Source of the DNA: an uncultured Clostridia bacterium
GTDB taxonomy: Bacteria > Bacillota > Clostridia > Peptostreptococcales > Anaerovoracaceae
DNA: 53,886 bases
Direction of reading: 5' to 3'
Assembly (NCBI GenBank): GCA_944388495.1
Contig: CALXIZ010000013.1
Span: 1 to 53,886, forward strand
This document shows positions 43,401-51,419 of this stretch, piece by piece (position 1 is the first letter of the stretch; each line of letters begins with the position of its first letter). The notes under the pieces are model-generated. The model did not search any database and was not told the origin of the DNA. It saw nothing but the letters and a program-made list of their open reading frames with translations. A program made the translations under genes and the position numbers.

Positions 43401-44519
43401 TCAGATCTGTCCGATCTCCACGCCGGAATAGTAATGACTGAGAATCTCCCGGTAATCCCTGCCCTGCTCCGCCATTCCGTCAGCGCCGTACTGACTCAGG
43501 CCGACTCCGTGTCCGCTTCCCGTCGTCACAAAAGTCAGCGTGTCGCCCGAAACGTCAACCTCAAAGTCAGCCGACTTCAGGCCCAGCAGCTCTCTCGTCT
43601 GCCTGCCCGTCAGCGTCAGCTCACCGAAGCGTATCTGAGATACCGAACCCCCGTCCGTTCTTCCGAGAATGCTGATATTTTCCGAAGTCACAGTCTGCGC
43701 CCCCGCTTCTCCGTATTCCGCGGCCAGCTTTGTCTTCAGTTCCTGCAGAGTGATCTGCGTCTCTACACCCTGATAGGGCGAATCCTCTTCATAATCTCCG
43801 CTTTCGACACTCCTCAGATAGGGAATGGCACTGACAAAGACATCCTCCGAATTCTCCGTTCTCTCGCCTCCGGAGGAGAAGAAAAGCGGCTGTTCCACCA
43901 GTTTTCCGTCGTAATAGAGCACCTCTCCCTCAGTCTGTCCGACCGCGCCGAGAATTTTCGGGAAGCTCTCCTCCATCCACTGATCTCCCTTTATCTCTTT
44001 CAGAGCCGTTTCGTCACGGTAAACCTGGCAGTGCGTGGTATCGCATACATATGCTCCTTCATCGGAATGAGCGCAGCCGCCCTCTTCAAACTGAGCCTTC
44101 CGCGCCGCGGCATACGTACGCGCCGCTACCGCCTGCGCCTTCAGCGCCTCCGTTTCAAATTCAGCCGGCATCTCCGAAGCGACGACGCAGGCGATATATT
44201 CCTCCAGAGGAATCTCCCTCACCTCACCGGTCTCCGAGATCAGCACATTCACCTTTTCCTGCGATTCCTCCGAAAGCTCCTGAAGCGTGACTCCGTCGTC
44301 CCTTTCTGATCCCTGATTCCTGCCGCTGCCGTCCTTTCCGTCCGTCTGAGAAAAATGAACCGGCAGACAGAGAGCCAGCAGAATGAGAAATACAGCGACA
44401 GGAATCATATTTTTTATTCCGCTGTATCCGCGCCGGTATCTTTCACTGCGTCTTCCGCCTCCCGCCGTCCTGCGGCGTGAGGACTGCATTCTCCGGAATA
44501 AACCTGTCCTTCTTCTCAT
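43401..44519 (-). CDS. spoIID: Stage II sporulation protein D (SpoIID/LytB family)
   Basis: 372 residues: a long basic cytoplasmic start, one membrane segment (about 38-55) and an extracytoplasmic SpoIID domain with LEEYIACVVASEMPAEFETEALKAQAVAARTYA (shown partly), THCQVY and the end GSGHGVGLSQYGADGMAEQGRDYREIL. SpoIID is a lytic transglycosylase acting with SpoIIM/SpoIIP during forespore engulfment. It lies directly downstream of murA, as in Bacillus, but a terminator separates them, implying its own sporulation promoter. GGAGG is 9 nt from the ATG. Confidence 0.92.
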   Translation of the reverse strand: MRRRTGLFRRMQSSRRRTAGGGRRSERYRRGYSGIKNMIPVAVFLILLALCLPVHFSQTDGKDGSGRNQGSERDDGVTLQELSEESQEKVNVLISETGEVREIPLEEYIACVVASEMPAEFETEALKAQAVAARTYAAARKAQFEEGGCAHSDEGAYVCDTTHCQVYRDETALKEIKGDQWMEESFPKILGAVGQTEGEVLYYDGKLVEQPLFFSSGGERTENSEDVFVSAIPYLRSVESGDYEEDSPYQGVETQITLQELKTKLAAEYGEAGAQTVTSENISILGRTDGGSVSQIRFGELTLTGRQTRELLGLKSADFEVDVSGDTLTFVTTGSGHGVGLSQYGADGMAEQGRDYREILSHYYSGVEIGQI

Positions 44520-44563
44520 ATCCGTCTTCCTCCTGTCCGTAATATATATGACGGTACGGCGTA

Positions 44564-44609
44564 AAAAATCCCTTTCATCAGACGTTTCTGTCTGACGAAA
44601 GGGATTTTT
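44564..44609. terminator. Bidirectional terminator between murA and spoIID
   Basis: A 13-bp stem AAAAATCCCTTTC/GAAAGGGATTTTT (44564-44576 with 44597-44609) and inner stem CAGAC/GTCTG. T5-6 runs on both sides. Confidence 0.9.
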
Positions 44610-44675
44610 CCGGATTCCGTTCTCTGTTTTTCCGTGCTCTTCACTTCCCGCCGGGATGTCTTTTCGCCGCTTCTC

Positions 44676-45935
44676 TCAGTCGACGCGGCTGATATCGGCT
44701 CCGATTCTGCGAAGCTTTTCGACAAACTGAGAATATCCTCTTTCGATATGATAAATCTCGGAGATCTCCGTCGTGCCCTCTGCGGCCAGCCCCGCCAGAA
44801 CGAGAGCCGCTCCGGCGCGCAGATCGGTCGACATCACCTGACATCCGACCAGGTGCGTGCTGCCCGGAATGACGGCGCTTCTGCCTTCGATCGTAATATT
44901 GGCGCCCATACGATTGAGTTCGCTGATATGCATGTAGCGGTTCTCAAACACCGTCTCGATGACAGTACTTCTTCCCTCTACCGTAGTCAGAAGCGCCATA
45001 AACTGTGACTGCATATCCGTCGGGAATCCCGGATACGGAAGCGTCTTGATATCGGTAGCCACAAGCGGCGCCGCATCCGCTCTGACACGCAGCCCCTCCT
45101 GTGTATCCTCCACCAGGCAGCCGCATTCGCGCAGCTTTGCGATAACGGGACGCACGTGATCCGGCACGACGTTGCGGATGAGCAGATCTCCCCTGGTGAT
45201 AGCTGCGGCCACCATGAAGGTTCCCATCTCGATCCGGTCCGGAATGACGATATGTTTCGTGCCGTGCAGATGCTCCACGCCTTCTATCTTGATCGTGTCC
45301 GTTCCTGCGCCCTTGATGCGGGCGCCCATTTTATTGAGGAAGCTGGCGAGATCCACGATTTCCGGCTCCTTGGCTACGTTTTCGATCACAGTCGTGCCCT
45401 CGGCCAGAGAAGCGGCCGCCATGATATTTTCCGTAGCCCCGACACTCGGGTAATCGAGATAGATCTTCGCTCCATGCAGTCTGTCCGCTCTCGCCTCCAC
45501 GTAATTGGCCCCGTACTCCAGCTCCGCGCCCATGAGCTCGAAACCCTTCAGATGAAGGTCGATCGGTCTGGCGCCGATCGCACATCCGCCCGGAAGAGCC
45601 GCTCTCGCACTGCCCAGCCGTGCCAGAAGAGGGCCCATCGTAAGGATCGAAGCTCTCATACGCTTTGCCAGATCAAACGGGACTTCATTGCGCGTCACGC
45701 TGAGGGCGCGCAGAGAGAGAACATTTTCCTTAAAATCGGCTTTTACGTCCACATCCAGGCCTTCCAGAAGCCTGCACATAACATCGACGTCCCGAAGATC
45801 CGGGACATCGCAGATCACACATTCCTCGTCTGACAGCAGCGTCGCCGCCATGATCGGAAGAACCGAATTTTTCGATCCGCTGATCGTAACCTCGCCTTTC
45901 AGCGGTCCGTTATTTTTAACTAAAAACTTAGCCAC
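44676..45935 (-). CDS. murA: UDP-N-acetylglucosamine 1-carboxyvinyltransferase
   Basis: A 419-residue first committed enzyme of peptidoglycan synthesis, transferring enolpyruvate to UDP-GlcNAc, the product of GlmU. Conserved Lys in the KNSVLP loop (GSKNSVLPIMAATLL), catalytic Cys in LPGGCAIGARPID (Cys about 118; the fosfomycin-target position), and the end ISEIYHIERGYSQFVEKL. The start codon is GTG (45935-45933) behind GGAGGAG. Two promoters and a leader with hairpins lie upstream. Confidence 0.97.
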   Translation of the reverse strand: MAKFLVKNNGPLKGEVTISGSKNSVLPIMAATLLSDEECVICDVPDLRDVDVMCRLLEGLDVDVKADFKENVLSLRALSVTRNEVPFDLAKRMRASILTMGPLLARLGSARAALPGGCAIGARPIDLHLKGFELMGAELEYGANYVEARADRLHGAKIYLDYPSVGATENIMAAASLAEGTTVIENVAKEPEIVDLASFLNKMGARIKGAGTDTIKIEGVEHLHGTKHIVIPDRIEMGTFMVAAAITRGDLLIRNVVPDHVRPVIAKLRECGCLVEDTQEGLRVRADAAPLVATDIKTLPYPGFPTDMQSQFMALLTTVEGRSTVIETVFENRYMHISELNRMGANITIEGRSAVIPGSTHLVGCQVMSTDLRAGAALVLAGLAAEGTTEISEIYHIERGYSQFVEKLRRIGADISRVD

Positions 45936-46168
45936 TTTTCTCCTCCAAAATGTATTTCACAGGATCTCCGAAATACATGTTATCTGTAGAGCTCCTTCAG
46001 AGCATCGCTATTATTCTATGCGATTCCGACTGCCGTGTCAAGGCAGAGCGTGTCTGGAAAAGGATTCTTCCCGTCAGACCCTCCCTGACGGATTCAGCTC
46101 CGTATCAGAAAGAAAACAACCGATATTACTCAAGATTTTCCGGAGCCGGGGAAATTTACCGTATTTTT
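45936..46168 (-). promoter_or_regulatory. Leader region of murA
   Basis: About 230 nt of untranslated leader from the distal promoter. It contains a 7-bp hairpin GTATTTC/GAAATAC (45952-45976) just before the ribosome site. A second hairpin CCGTCAG/CTGACGG lies at 46069-46089. I recognise no riboswitch class in it. The rest of the gap to spmB, 46198-46290, shows nothing else. Confidence 0.5.
46013..46041 (-). promoter_or_regulatory. Proximal murA promoter (P2)
   Basis: Minus strand TTGACA (46041-46036), 17 bp, TAGAAT (46018-46013). Start near 46006, leader about 70 nt. Confidence 0.75.
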
Positions 46169-46197
46169 ATTATACACCAGAAAAGAACGGCGGGCAA
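46169..46197 (-). promoter_or_regulatory. Distal murA promoter (P1)
   Basis: Minus strand TTGCCC (46197-46192), 17 bp, TATAAT (46174-46169). Start near 46162, leader about 227 nt. Confidence 0.65.
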
Positions 46198-46290
46198 TCG
46201 GGCGGAAACGTGTAAAAGCTCTTCCGGCGGCATTTTAAGAGAAATTAAGACATTTTCTGTCGGAGTTCTTCATCCGGCCTCCGGCCCGGG

Positions 46291-46818
46291 CTACATGATT
46301 CTGCACAGCAGAACGGCCAGCCATACGCCTACCGCATAACCCGCCACTCCGGACGCTACAGTATGCCTCATTTTTTTCACATGAGTCGCACCGAAATAGA
46401 CGGCTACCGCATACAGAATCGTCTCACTGCTCCCCATCATGACAGACGCACACCGGCACAGAAAACTGTCGGGGCCGTAGACGCCGGCGATCTTTTCAAC
46501 GATCGCCAGCGTTCCGCTTCCGGATACAGGCCGCATGATCATAAAGGAAATCAGCTCTTTCGGAATCCCAAGCGGCGTCAGCAGCGGCGCGCACAGTTTT
46601 TCCAGAAGGCCGAGCGCGCCCGAATCCGTCATGATCTGGATGACCACAAAGACAGCGATAATATACGGTGTAATCTCTACAGCAGACTGAATCCCTTCTC
46701 TGCATCCGTCGACAAAGAGATCATATACCGGCGCTTTTTTCACAAAGCCGTGGAGGAGAATCAGCAGCAGAAGCGCCGGCAGAAAAAATCCGGAAACTGC
46801 AGCAAAGATCTCATTCAT
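46291..46818 (-). CDS. spmB: Spore maturation protein B
   Basis: A 175-residue membrane protein with the Gate/nucleoside-recognition pattern: VDGCREGIQSAVEITPYIIAVFVVIQIMTDSGAL (partly shown), ISFMIMRPVSGSGTLAIVEKI, GSSETILYAVAVYFGATHVKKMRHT. SpmA and SpmB are needed for full dehydration of the spore core in Bacillus and Clostridium. It overlaps spmA by four bases. Confidence 0.92.
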   Translation of the reverse strand: MNEIFAAVSGFFLPALLLLILLHGFVKKAPVYDLFVDGCREGIQSAVEITPYIIAVFVVIQIMTDSGALGLLEKLCAPLLTPLGIPKELISFMIMRPVSGSGTLAIVEKIAGVYGPDSFLCRCASVMMGSSETILYAVAVYFGATHVKKMRHTVASGVAGYAVGVWLAVLLCRIM

Positions 46819-47432
46819 CGCGCCGAAAGCCTCCCTCTGCCGCGCACCGCGGCGCGCCGTTCACAGCAGCGGCACAGGAGAATGCTGACCGCCGTAGCCG
46901 CCGCACCGGACAGGACAGATGGCAGAATGATATCCTCGGGAGCAGCCGACCCGGCGTCCGCTCTGATCTGAATCACCGTAATGGGAACCAGCTGAAGCAT
47001 CGACATATTGACGGCCGCAAACATACACATCTCGTCGCTCGCCTCTTCGCGTCCGCCGTTTTCCTCATCGAGCATTCTCATCGCCTGCAGGCTGAATACG
47101 GTCGCACTGTTTCCCGCACCGAAAATATTTGCCGCAAATCCCATCAGCATCATCATGATCGTCTCTTCATTTTTTTCCTTCGGAAAAAGATACTTCATAA
47201 AAGACCGGCTCCTGTTTGCAAGAGCATGGATCAGGCCGGATCCTCTCGCAATATTCATGAATCCGCTCCACAGCCCCATGATTCCCACCAGGCCCAGTAC
47301 AAAATACACCGCATCCTCGCAGCTTTGGAGCATTCCCTGTGTAAAATTCCCGAATCCCTCTCCGGAGGGACTCTGGCCGGCCGCATAGCAGAGAAATCCC
47401 ATGGCCAGCATTCCGAACCATATTTTGTTCAA
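46815..47432 (-). CDS. spmA: Spore maturation protein A
   Basis: 205 residues if translation starts at the TTG at 47432 (product LNKIWFGMLAMGFLCYAAG with Met first), 6 nt after GGGGTG. An ATG six codons upstream (47450) is the alternative; the frame is open further but without a ribosome site. Membrane protein with VYFVLGLVGIMGLWSGFMNIARGSG, FAANIFGAGNSATVFSLQAMRML and VPITVIQIRADAGSAAP, typical of SpmA. A CATAAACAT box at 47478-47470 with GCAATTTT 13 nt upstream is a loose sigma-E-like promoter, as expected for a mother-cell gene. Confidence 0.88.
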   Translation of the reverse strand: MNKIWFGMLAMGFLCYAAGQSPSGEGFGNFTQGMLQSCEDAVYFVLGLVGIMGLWSGFMNIARGSGLIHALANRSRSFMKYLFPKEKNEETIMMMLMGFAANIFGAGNSATVFSLQAMRMLDEENGGREEASDEMCMFAAVNMSMLQLVPITVIQIRADAGSAAPEDIILPSVLSGAAATAVSILLCRCCERRAAVRGRGRLSAR

Positions 47433-47509
47433 ACAGCTCACCCCGCTCATCTCACATTTTTTCTCATAAATGTTTATGCAGATGTTGCCAAAAAATTGCT
47501 CTAAAATGG

Positions 47510-47537
47510 TTGTAAAAAACAGGAAAATGAGTAATAA
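47510..47537 (+). promoter_or_regulatory. Probable promoter of the small membrane protein/AbrB unit
   Basis: -35 TTGTAA (47510-47515), 16-bp spacer, -10 TAATAA (47532-47537), in an AT-rich stretch shared with the upstream region of spmA. Confidence 0.45.
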
Positions 47538-47635
47538 TAAAGTATGCGGATATTTCTTCCGCACAGGAATATAATTTTTTCCGTCCGGCGAGCCGGACAG
47601 TCTGCGTTTCGGCAGACAGCAATCAGGAGTTATTT

Positions 47636-47950
47636 ATGAATACAACCATAACGATCGGTGACGCCCTGCTGATTTTAGTCGGCGTCTGTGCCGCGGTCCT
47701 GCTGATCTATCTCATCAGAGCAGTCAGGCACCTCATTCCGGCATTAAAGGCTCTCAGCAAGATTCTCGAAGACACTCAGGTAGTGACCGGCATGATTTCA
47801 AACGCTTCCAGAGGTGTTGAGGATGTCGTCACTTCCGTTTCAGAGTCTTCTGCGGATATGGCTGAATTCATCAGGGAAAATCAGAGCTCTTTCAAGGCAC
47901 TGGTCAGCCTGGTCAATGCACTCGTTGCTATCAAAAAATTATTTTCATAG
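47636..47950 (+). CDS. Small membrane-anchored protein, unknown (DUF948-like pattern)
   Basis: 104 residues: one N-terminal membrane segment (about 9-28, ALLILVGVCAAVLLIYLI), then a helical cytoplasmic part (HLIPALKALSKILEDTQVVTGMISNASRGVEDVVTSVSES, shown in part). This is the layout of DUF948/YtxG-type proteins, although I cannot confirm the family. AGGAG precedes the ATG by 6 nt. It is followed after 31 nt by the AbrB-type gene, with which it is probably co-transcribed. Confidence 0.75.
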   Translation: MNTTITIGDALLILVGVCAAVLLIYLIRAVRHLIPALKALSKILEDTQVVTGMISNASRGVEDVVTSVSESSADMAEFIRENQSSFKALVSLVNALVAIKKLFS

Positions 47951-47981
47951 TCAGATTAATTAAAAGTAAAGGAGAAAATTC

Positions 47982-48224
47982 ATGAAAGCTACCGGAATTG
48001 TAAGAAAAGTCGATGAACTCGGAAGAATCGTACTTCCGATCGAACTGCGCAGAACGCTCAACATTCAGCACGAGGATCCTATTGAAATCTTCGTCGACGG
48101 TGAATACATCATGCTCAAAAAGTATGAACCTGCCTGCATCTTCTGCGGAAACGCAAAAGATGTCGTGACGATTCACGGAAAAAATGTATGTGCCGACTGT
48201 ATCAGAGAGATCAAGGGTGAATAA
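47982..48224 (+). CDS. AbrB-family transition-state regulator
   Basis: 80 residues. N-terminal swapped-hairpin DNA-binding domain (KATGIVRKVDELGRIVLPIELRRTL, residues 2-50) as in AbrB/Abh/SpoVT. The C-terminal part carries two CxxC pairs, CIFC and CADC, as in the zinc-ribbon-like end common in clostridial AbrB homologues. The short length fits AbrB (about 90) rather than SpoVT (about 178). Likely represses stationary-phase or sporulation genes. Strong ribosome site AAAGGAG. Confidence 0.92.
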   Translation: MKATGIVRKVDELGRIVLPIELRRTLNIQHEDPIEIFVDGEYIMLKKYEPACIFCGNAKDVVTIHGKNVCADCIREIKGE

Positions 48225-48275
48225 GCCTCATCAGCCGGATTTCGGAAAACTGTGATTCTTACAGTCAGAAAAAGC

Positions 48276-48303
48276 AAAAAGCTGCGGTGCGCCGCAGCTT
48301 TTT
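48276..48303. terminator. Bidirectional terminator
   Basis: A 12-bp stem AAAAAGCTGCGG/CCGCAGCTTTTT (48276-48287 with 48292-48303) and a 4-nt loop, between the convergent abrB-like and deoC genes. Confidence 0.93.
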
Positions 48304-48331
48304 TTATTCCGGTGCGATTCCCGGTCTTTTC

Positions 48332-48979
48332 CTATTCTTCGTCGAATTTGATCAGTGTGCTCGTCCCGATCGTATCCGCGCCCGCACGGATCATCTCTTC
48401 CACGGCCTTCGCATCCCGGATGCCGCCTGCCGCTTTGATCTTACAGTCCTTTCCGACCGTCTTTCTGATCAATTTCACCATATCCGGCGTTGTCGGGCCT
48501 TCAAATCCGGAAGCCGTCTTGATATAGTCCGCACCTTCTTCCGCCGCCATCTGGGAAACTCTTACGATTTCCTCCTGTGTGAGCAGCGGCGCTTCGATGA
48601 TGATCTTGCACTGAGCCAGACCCTTTGTGTTGCGGACGACGTGGCGGATCTCCTCACGGACTTCTCTGTCCTTGCGCTCTTTGAGCAGACCGACGTTGAT
48701 CATGAAATCGATTTCTCTGGCGCCTTCTTCCGCTGCCGAAATCGCCTCATAGATTTTCGCCCTGAAGGAGCCGCCTCCGCCTGGAAATCCCGCCGTGGAG
48801 ACGATAACGATATCGCGGTTGCTTCTGAATTCCTCGAGACAGTATCTCACCATACCGGAATTGACACAGACCGCCCGGTAATGATTGATCATGGCCTGCT
48901 TGCACAGACTTCTGATGTCGCCGATCGTAGCCGTCTTCTTTACATTCGTATATTCGATTACACTGCTTAAATTTTCCAC
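48332..48979 (-). CDS. deoC: Deoxyribose-phosphate aldolase
   Basis: 215 residues, class I aldolase splitting 2-deoxyribose-5-phosphate to glyceraldehyde-3-phosphate and acetaldehyde. It shows VCVNSGMV, VSTAGFPGG, GAREIDFMINVG, the Schiff-base lysine in ADYIKTASGF, and VKLIRK with the second lysine in KIKAAGGIRD. Length normal. It follows pduL by 46 nt. No other deoxynucleoside genes (deoA, deoB, cdd) are adjacent. Confidence 0.95.
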   Translation of the reverse strand: MENLSSVIEYTNVKKTATIGDIRSLCKQAMINHYRAVCVNSGMVRYCLEEFRSNRDIVIVSTAGFPGGGGSFRAKIYEAISAAEEGAREIDFMINVGLLKERKDREVREEIRHVVRNTKGLAQCKIIIEAPLLTQEEIVRVSQMAAEEGADYIKTASGFEGPTTPDMVKLIRKTVGKDCKIKAAGGIRDAKAVEEMIRAGADTIGTSTLIKFDEE

Positions 48980-49025
48980 CTGGAAGCCTCTCTTTTTCTA
49001 TGTATTTTTTCTGCCGGAAGCCGGA

Positions 49026-49598
49026 TTATTTGATGATTTCGCCCAGCTGTCCGTTCTTCAGACCTGCCGCGTTGGCTTCGTCCGTATCGAGATGCATGTC
49101 GCGCTCATGTGTATCGCCGGCTCTTACTACAACATCATCGAAAATGAGAGATCTCGGGCCGTCAAACTTAACCTTGACGACATCCCCGTTCTTTACGCCC
49201 GCTTCCTCTGCCTGCGCAGTGGAGAGGTGAATGTGTCTCTGAGCTACGATAACGCCTTCCGTAAGCTCCACTTCACCCTTCGGACCTACCAGCTTGCAGC
49301 CCGGAGTGCCTTCCAGCTTGCCGGATTCTCTGAGAACTCCCTGGATACCGGTCGTAAAGCAGTCGGTCTGAGAGAGCTCCACCTGAGTCTGCTTTCTGTA
49401 AGGTCCGAGAATACGGATATTCTTCAGCGTTCCGATCGGTCCTACGATATCAACTTTTTCATCTGTCGCAAACTGACCCGGCTGGGAGAGCTTCTTGAAA
49501 AACGACATTTCGGCATCTTCACCGAAAAGAGTCTTGAAATCCGCTTCAGAAAGATGTACGTGTTTGTTGGAAATGCCTGCAGGTACTGTATAACCCAT
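49026..49598 (-). CDS. pduL: PduL-type phosphate acyltransferase
   Basis: 190 residues, the PduL family that interconverts acyl-CoA and acyl-phosphate, unrelated to Pta. The zinc-binding histidines are visible in NKHVHLS (about 11-17), AQRHIHLS and HERDMHLDTDEANAAG. The two beta-barrel halves repeat the KHVHLS/RHIHLS pattern. There is no N-terminal microcompartment-targeting extension, and no shell protein genes are nearby, so it is probably a free cytosolic phosphotransacetylase. AAGGAGG lies before the ATG. It is followed by deoC. Confidence 0.94.
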   Translation of the reverse strand: MGYTVPAGISNKHVHLSEADFKTLFGEDAEMSFFKKLSQPGQFATDEKVDIVGPIGTLKNIRILGPYRKQTQVELSQTDCFTTGIQGVLRESGKLEGTPGCKLVGPKGEVELTEGVIVAQRHIHLSTAQAEEAGVKNGDVVKVKFDGPRSLIFDDVVVRAGDTHERDMHLDTDEANAAGLKNGQLGEIIK

Positions 49599-49654
49599 TT
49601 CGTCCTCCTTAATAATAGCTTATCCGTTATGTATATTGACTGATGACACTCCCT

Positions 49655-49788
49655 CCGGCAGACTGCCGGCGGATTCCCGGTCGCTCCGGCACCGGCTGCG
49701 GGAAACAGACGGACGGATCTTTCCGGGCATATGGGTTCGGGCGTGTCCCGCCCTACCGTAAAGGTTATGCCGTGCCCCGGGGCACGGC
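49655..49788 (-). promoter_or_regulatory. GC-rich structured leader upstream of pduL
   Basis: A 20-bp perfect palindrome GCCGTGCCCCGGGGCACGGC lies at 49769-49788. Overlapping it by three bases is a possible three-way junction: TATGCC/GGCATA (49766-49771 with 49726-49731) encloses ACC/GGT (49755-49757 with 49763-49765) and CGCCC/GGGCG (49749-49753 with 49739-49743). A further hairpin CCGGCA/TGCCGG is at 49655-49669. The palindrome and the junction exclude each other. No known riboswitch core or terminator T-run was recognised. Confidence 0.4.
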
Positions 49789-49872
49789 CCTCCTTCAATC
49801 ATATTCAGAAGCCCGCGCCGCAGCTGCGGAGCGCGCTTTGCAGCGGACAGATTTTCCCTCCGCTTTCATGCA

Positions 49873-50415
49873 TCACTTCTCGATGAGATATGTAATGTGC
49901 GAAAGCTGACGGAAATGCTCCTGATAATCGAGACCGTATCCCACGATGAACATGTCGTCCACCGTAAAGCCCTTGTAATCCGGCGTGACATCCGTCATCC
50001 TTCTCGCAGGCTTGTCGAGAAGAGAACAGATCCTGACCGATTTGATATTCCTGTCCGCAAAATAAGTATCTTTCAGATATTTCAGCGTGATGCCCGAATC
50101 CACGATGTCCTCCACCAGCAGCACGTGCCGTCCCTGAGGACTGATTCCCGGCTCTCTGGTGATGCGCACCTGTCCCGAAGATTCTGTACCGCTGCCGTAG
50201 CTGGAAGCCGCCATAAAATCGGTTTCGATATCGAGATCGATTTCACGGATCAGATCCGACATGAAGACAAATGCTCCTTTCAAGATTCCGATGACGAGGA
50301 GCTTTTCCCCCGCATAGTCTTCTGTGATCCTGCGTCCGAGCTCTTTCACCCGGTCCCTGATCTCATCCTCCGACAGCAGAATGCCGCCGACTTCATATCC
50401 TGGAACACTGATCAA
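49873..50415 (-). CDS. hpt: Hypoxanthine(-guanine) phosphoribosyltransferase
   Basis: 180 residues from a TTG at 50415, which follows AAGGGAGG; this start gives the usual HPRT length and avoids a 41-nt overlap with the YkvA-type gene. Purine salvage with PRPP (made by prs). It shows ILKGAFVFMSDLIREID, FMAASSYGSGTESSGQV, the PRPP loop VLLVEDIVDSGITL, SLLDKPARR and VGYGLDYQEHFRQL. It is part of the lon-ysxC-ykvA-hpt array. In Bacillus, hpt is instead beside tilS-ftsH. Confidence 0.95.
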   Translation of the reverse strand: MISVPGYEVGGILLSEDEIRDRVKELGRRITEDYAGEKLLVIGILKGAFVFMSDLIREIDLDIETDFMAASSYGSGTESSGQVRITREPGISPQGRHVLLVEDIVDSGITLKYLKDTYFADRNIKSVRICSLLDKPARRMTDVTPDYKGFTVDDMFIVGYGLDYQEHFRQLSHITYLIEK

Positions 50416-50431
50416 TTTTCGATATCCTCCC

Positions 50432-50782
50432 TTACCTTGTGCTGTCCGACCGTTCTTCCTCCTCCGCGTCATACTCCGTCGCCGTACTCTCGACGACGTT
50501 CTTTCCTTTCAGATCCTTTTCCGCTGAAAAAGATCCGTCGTCATCCTTCCAGTAACGATCCAGCTCATCGCGCAGATATGTCAGAATGAACAGCCAGAGT
50601 ACCGCATCGTCGACCAGTCCGAACAGCAGAACCGGCGCAGGAATCAGATCGATCGGCATGAGCAGATATATTATACCAAATATGACGAGTAATTTCCTGC
50701 GTTTTGGAACTTTCGGGTCCTTTAAAAATGATTTTATCGATCTGATGCGCTTTATGAGTACGGCAAATGATATGAACTGCAT
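50432..50782 (-). CDS. YkvA-family (DUF1232) membrane protein
   Basis: 116 residues. The core matches DUF1232: KVPKRRKLLVIFGIIYLLMPIDLIP, then FGLVDDAVLWLFILTYL, with one re-entrant/two short hydrophobic segments. The C-terminal 40 residues are charged and probably cytoplasmic. Function unknown in the family. It lies 33 nt after ysxC and 16 nt before hpt. Confidence 0.85.
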   Translation of the reverse strand: MQFISFAVLIKRIRSIKSFLKDPKVPKRRKLLVIFGIIYLLMPIDLIPAPVLLFGLVDDAVLWLFILTYLRDELDRYWKDDDGSFSAEKDLKGKNVVESTATEYDAEEEERSDSTR

Positions 50783-50815
50783 GATATACTCCTGAATCCG
50801 GCATTTCCCGCAGCA

Positions 50816-51418
50816 TTACAGAGCAGAAGCCGCAGAGTCCAGAAGATTCTCCAGCCGGTCGAGAAGTTCGCTGTCCCCCGTCTTCTTCAGGGAGGATACC
50901 GGAACGATGGCATCCTCCGCCTTCATTCCCAGCGTTCTGCGGATCAGAGCCGTATTTTTCGCCATGGCATTTCTCGAGATCTTATCCGCTTTCGTAGCGA
51001 CCACGATACCGTCAAGTCCGTGATATTTCAGATAGTCGTACATCTGAACATCCTGCTTTGTCGGCTGATGGCGTATATCGACGAGCAGAACCACCTTCAG
51101 CAGATTCGGTCTGTTTTCGAGATAGTATTCCATCATCGAGCCCCACTCTCTGCTGACAGACTTTGACACCCTCGCATAACCGTACCCCGGCAGGTCGACA
51201 ATGCGGAAAGCTTCATTGATCTCAAAGAAATTGATCGTCCTCGTCTTTCCCGGGCTGCCGCTGACCCTCGCAAAATTGCGCCGGTTGACGAGCATATTGA
51301 AAAGAGAGGATTTTCCGACATTGGACCTGCCGGCAAAGGCGATCTCCGGCAGATCCTCCGGCGGATACTGTTCTTTTTTTACAGCAACCGCCGCGAGTTC
51401 CGCTTTCTTTATTTTCAT
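50816..51418 (-). CDS. ysxC: Ribosome-assembly GTPase YsxC/EngB
   Basis: 200 residues; assists maturation of the large ribosomal subunit. G1 GRSNVGKSS (about 30-38), G2 region with T in PGKTRTINFF, G3 DLPGYGYA, G4 TKADK, G5 VSSLKKTG. Located 1 nt after the lon stop, the same lon-ysxC pairing as in Bacillus, and so translationally coupled to lon. Confidence 0.96.
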   Translation of the reverse strand: MKIKKAELAAVAVKKEQYPPEDLPEIAFAGRSNVGKSSLFNMLVNRRNFARVSGSPGKTRTINFFEINEAFRIVDLPGYGYARVSKSVSREWGSMMEYYLENRPNLLKVVLLVDIRHQPTKQDVQMYDYLKYHGLDGIVVATKADKISRNAMAKNTALIRRTLGMKAEDAIVPVSSLKKTGDSELLDRLENLLDSAASAL

Positions 51419-51419
51419 A

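Noticed and set aside
44520-44563. Possible sigma-E promoter of spoIID (CATATATAT at about 44541-44550)
   Set aside because: No matching -35 element at 13-15 bp; too weak to list.
49700-49770. Stretch on the minus strand faintly recalling 5S rRNA (CACGCCCGAACCCAT)
   Set aside because: The invariant 5S segments around CCGAAC and GGAAGUUAAGC are missing and the helices do not close in 5S order.
49620-49802. Small open frame of 60 codons upstream of pduL
   Set aside because: Although GAAGGAGG is nearby, its composition follows the hairpins and it resembles no protein; the RNA structure explains it better.
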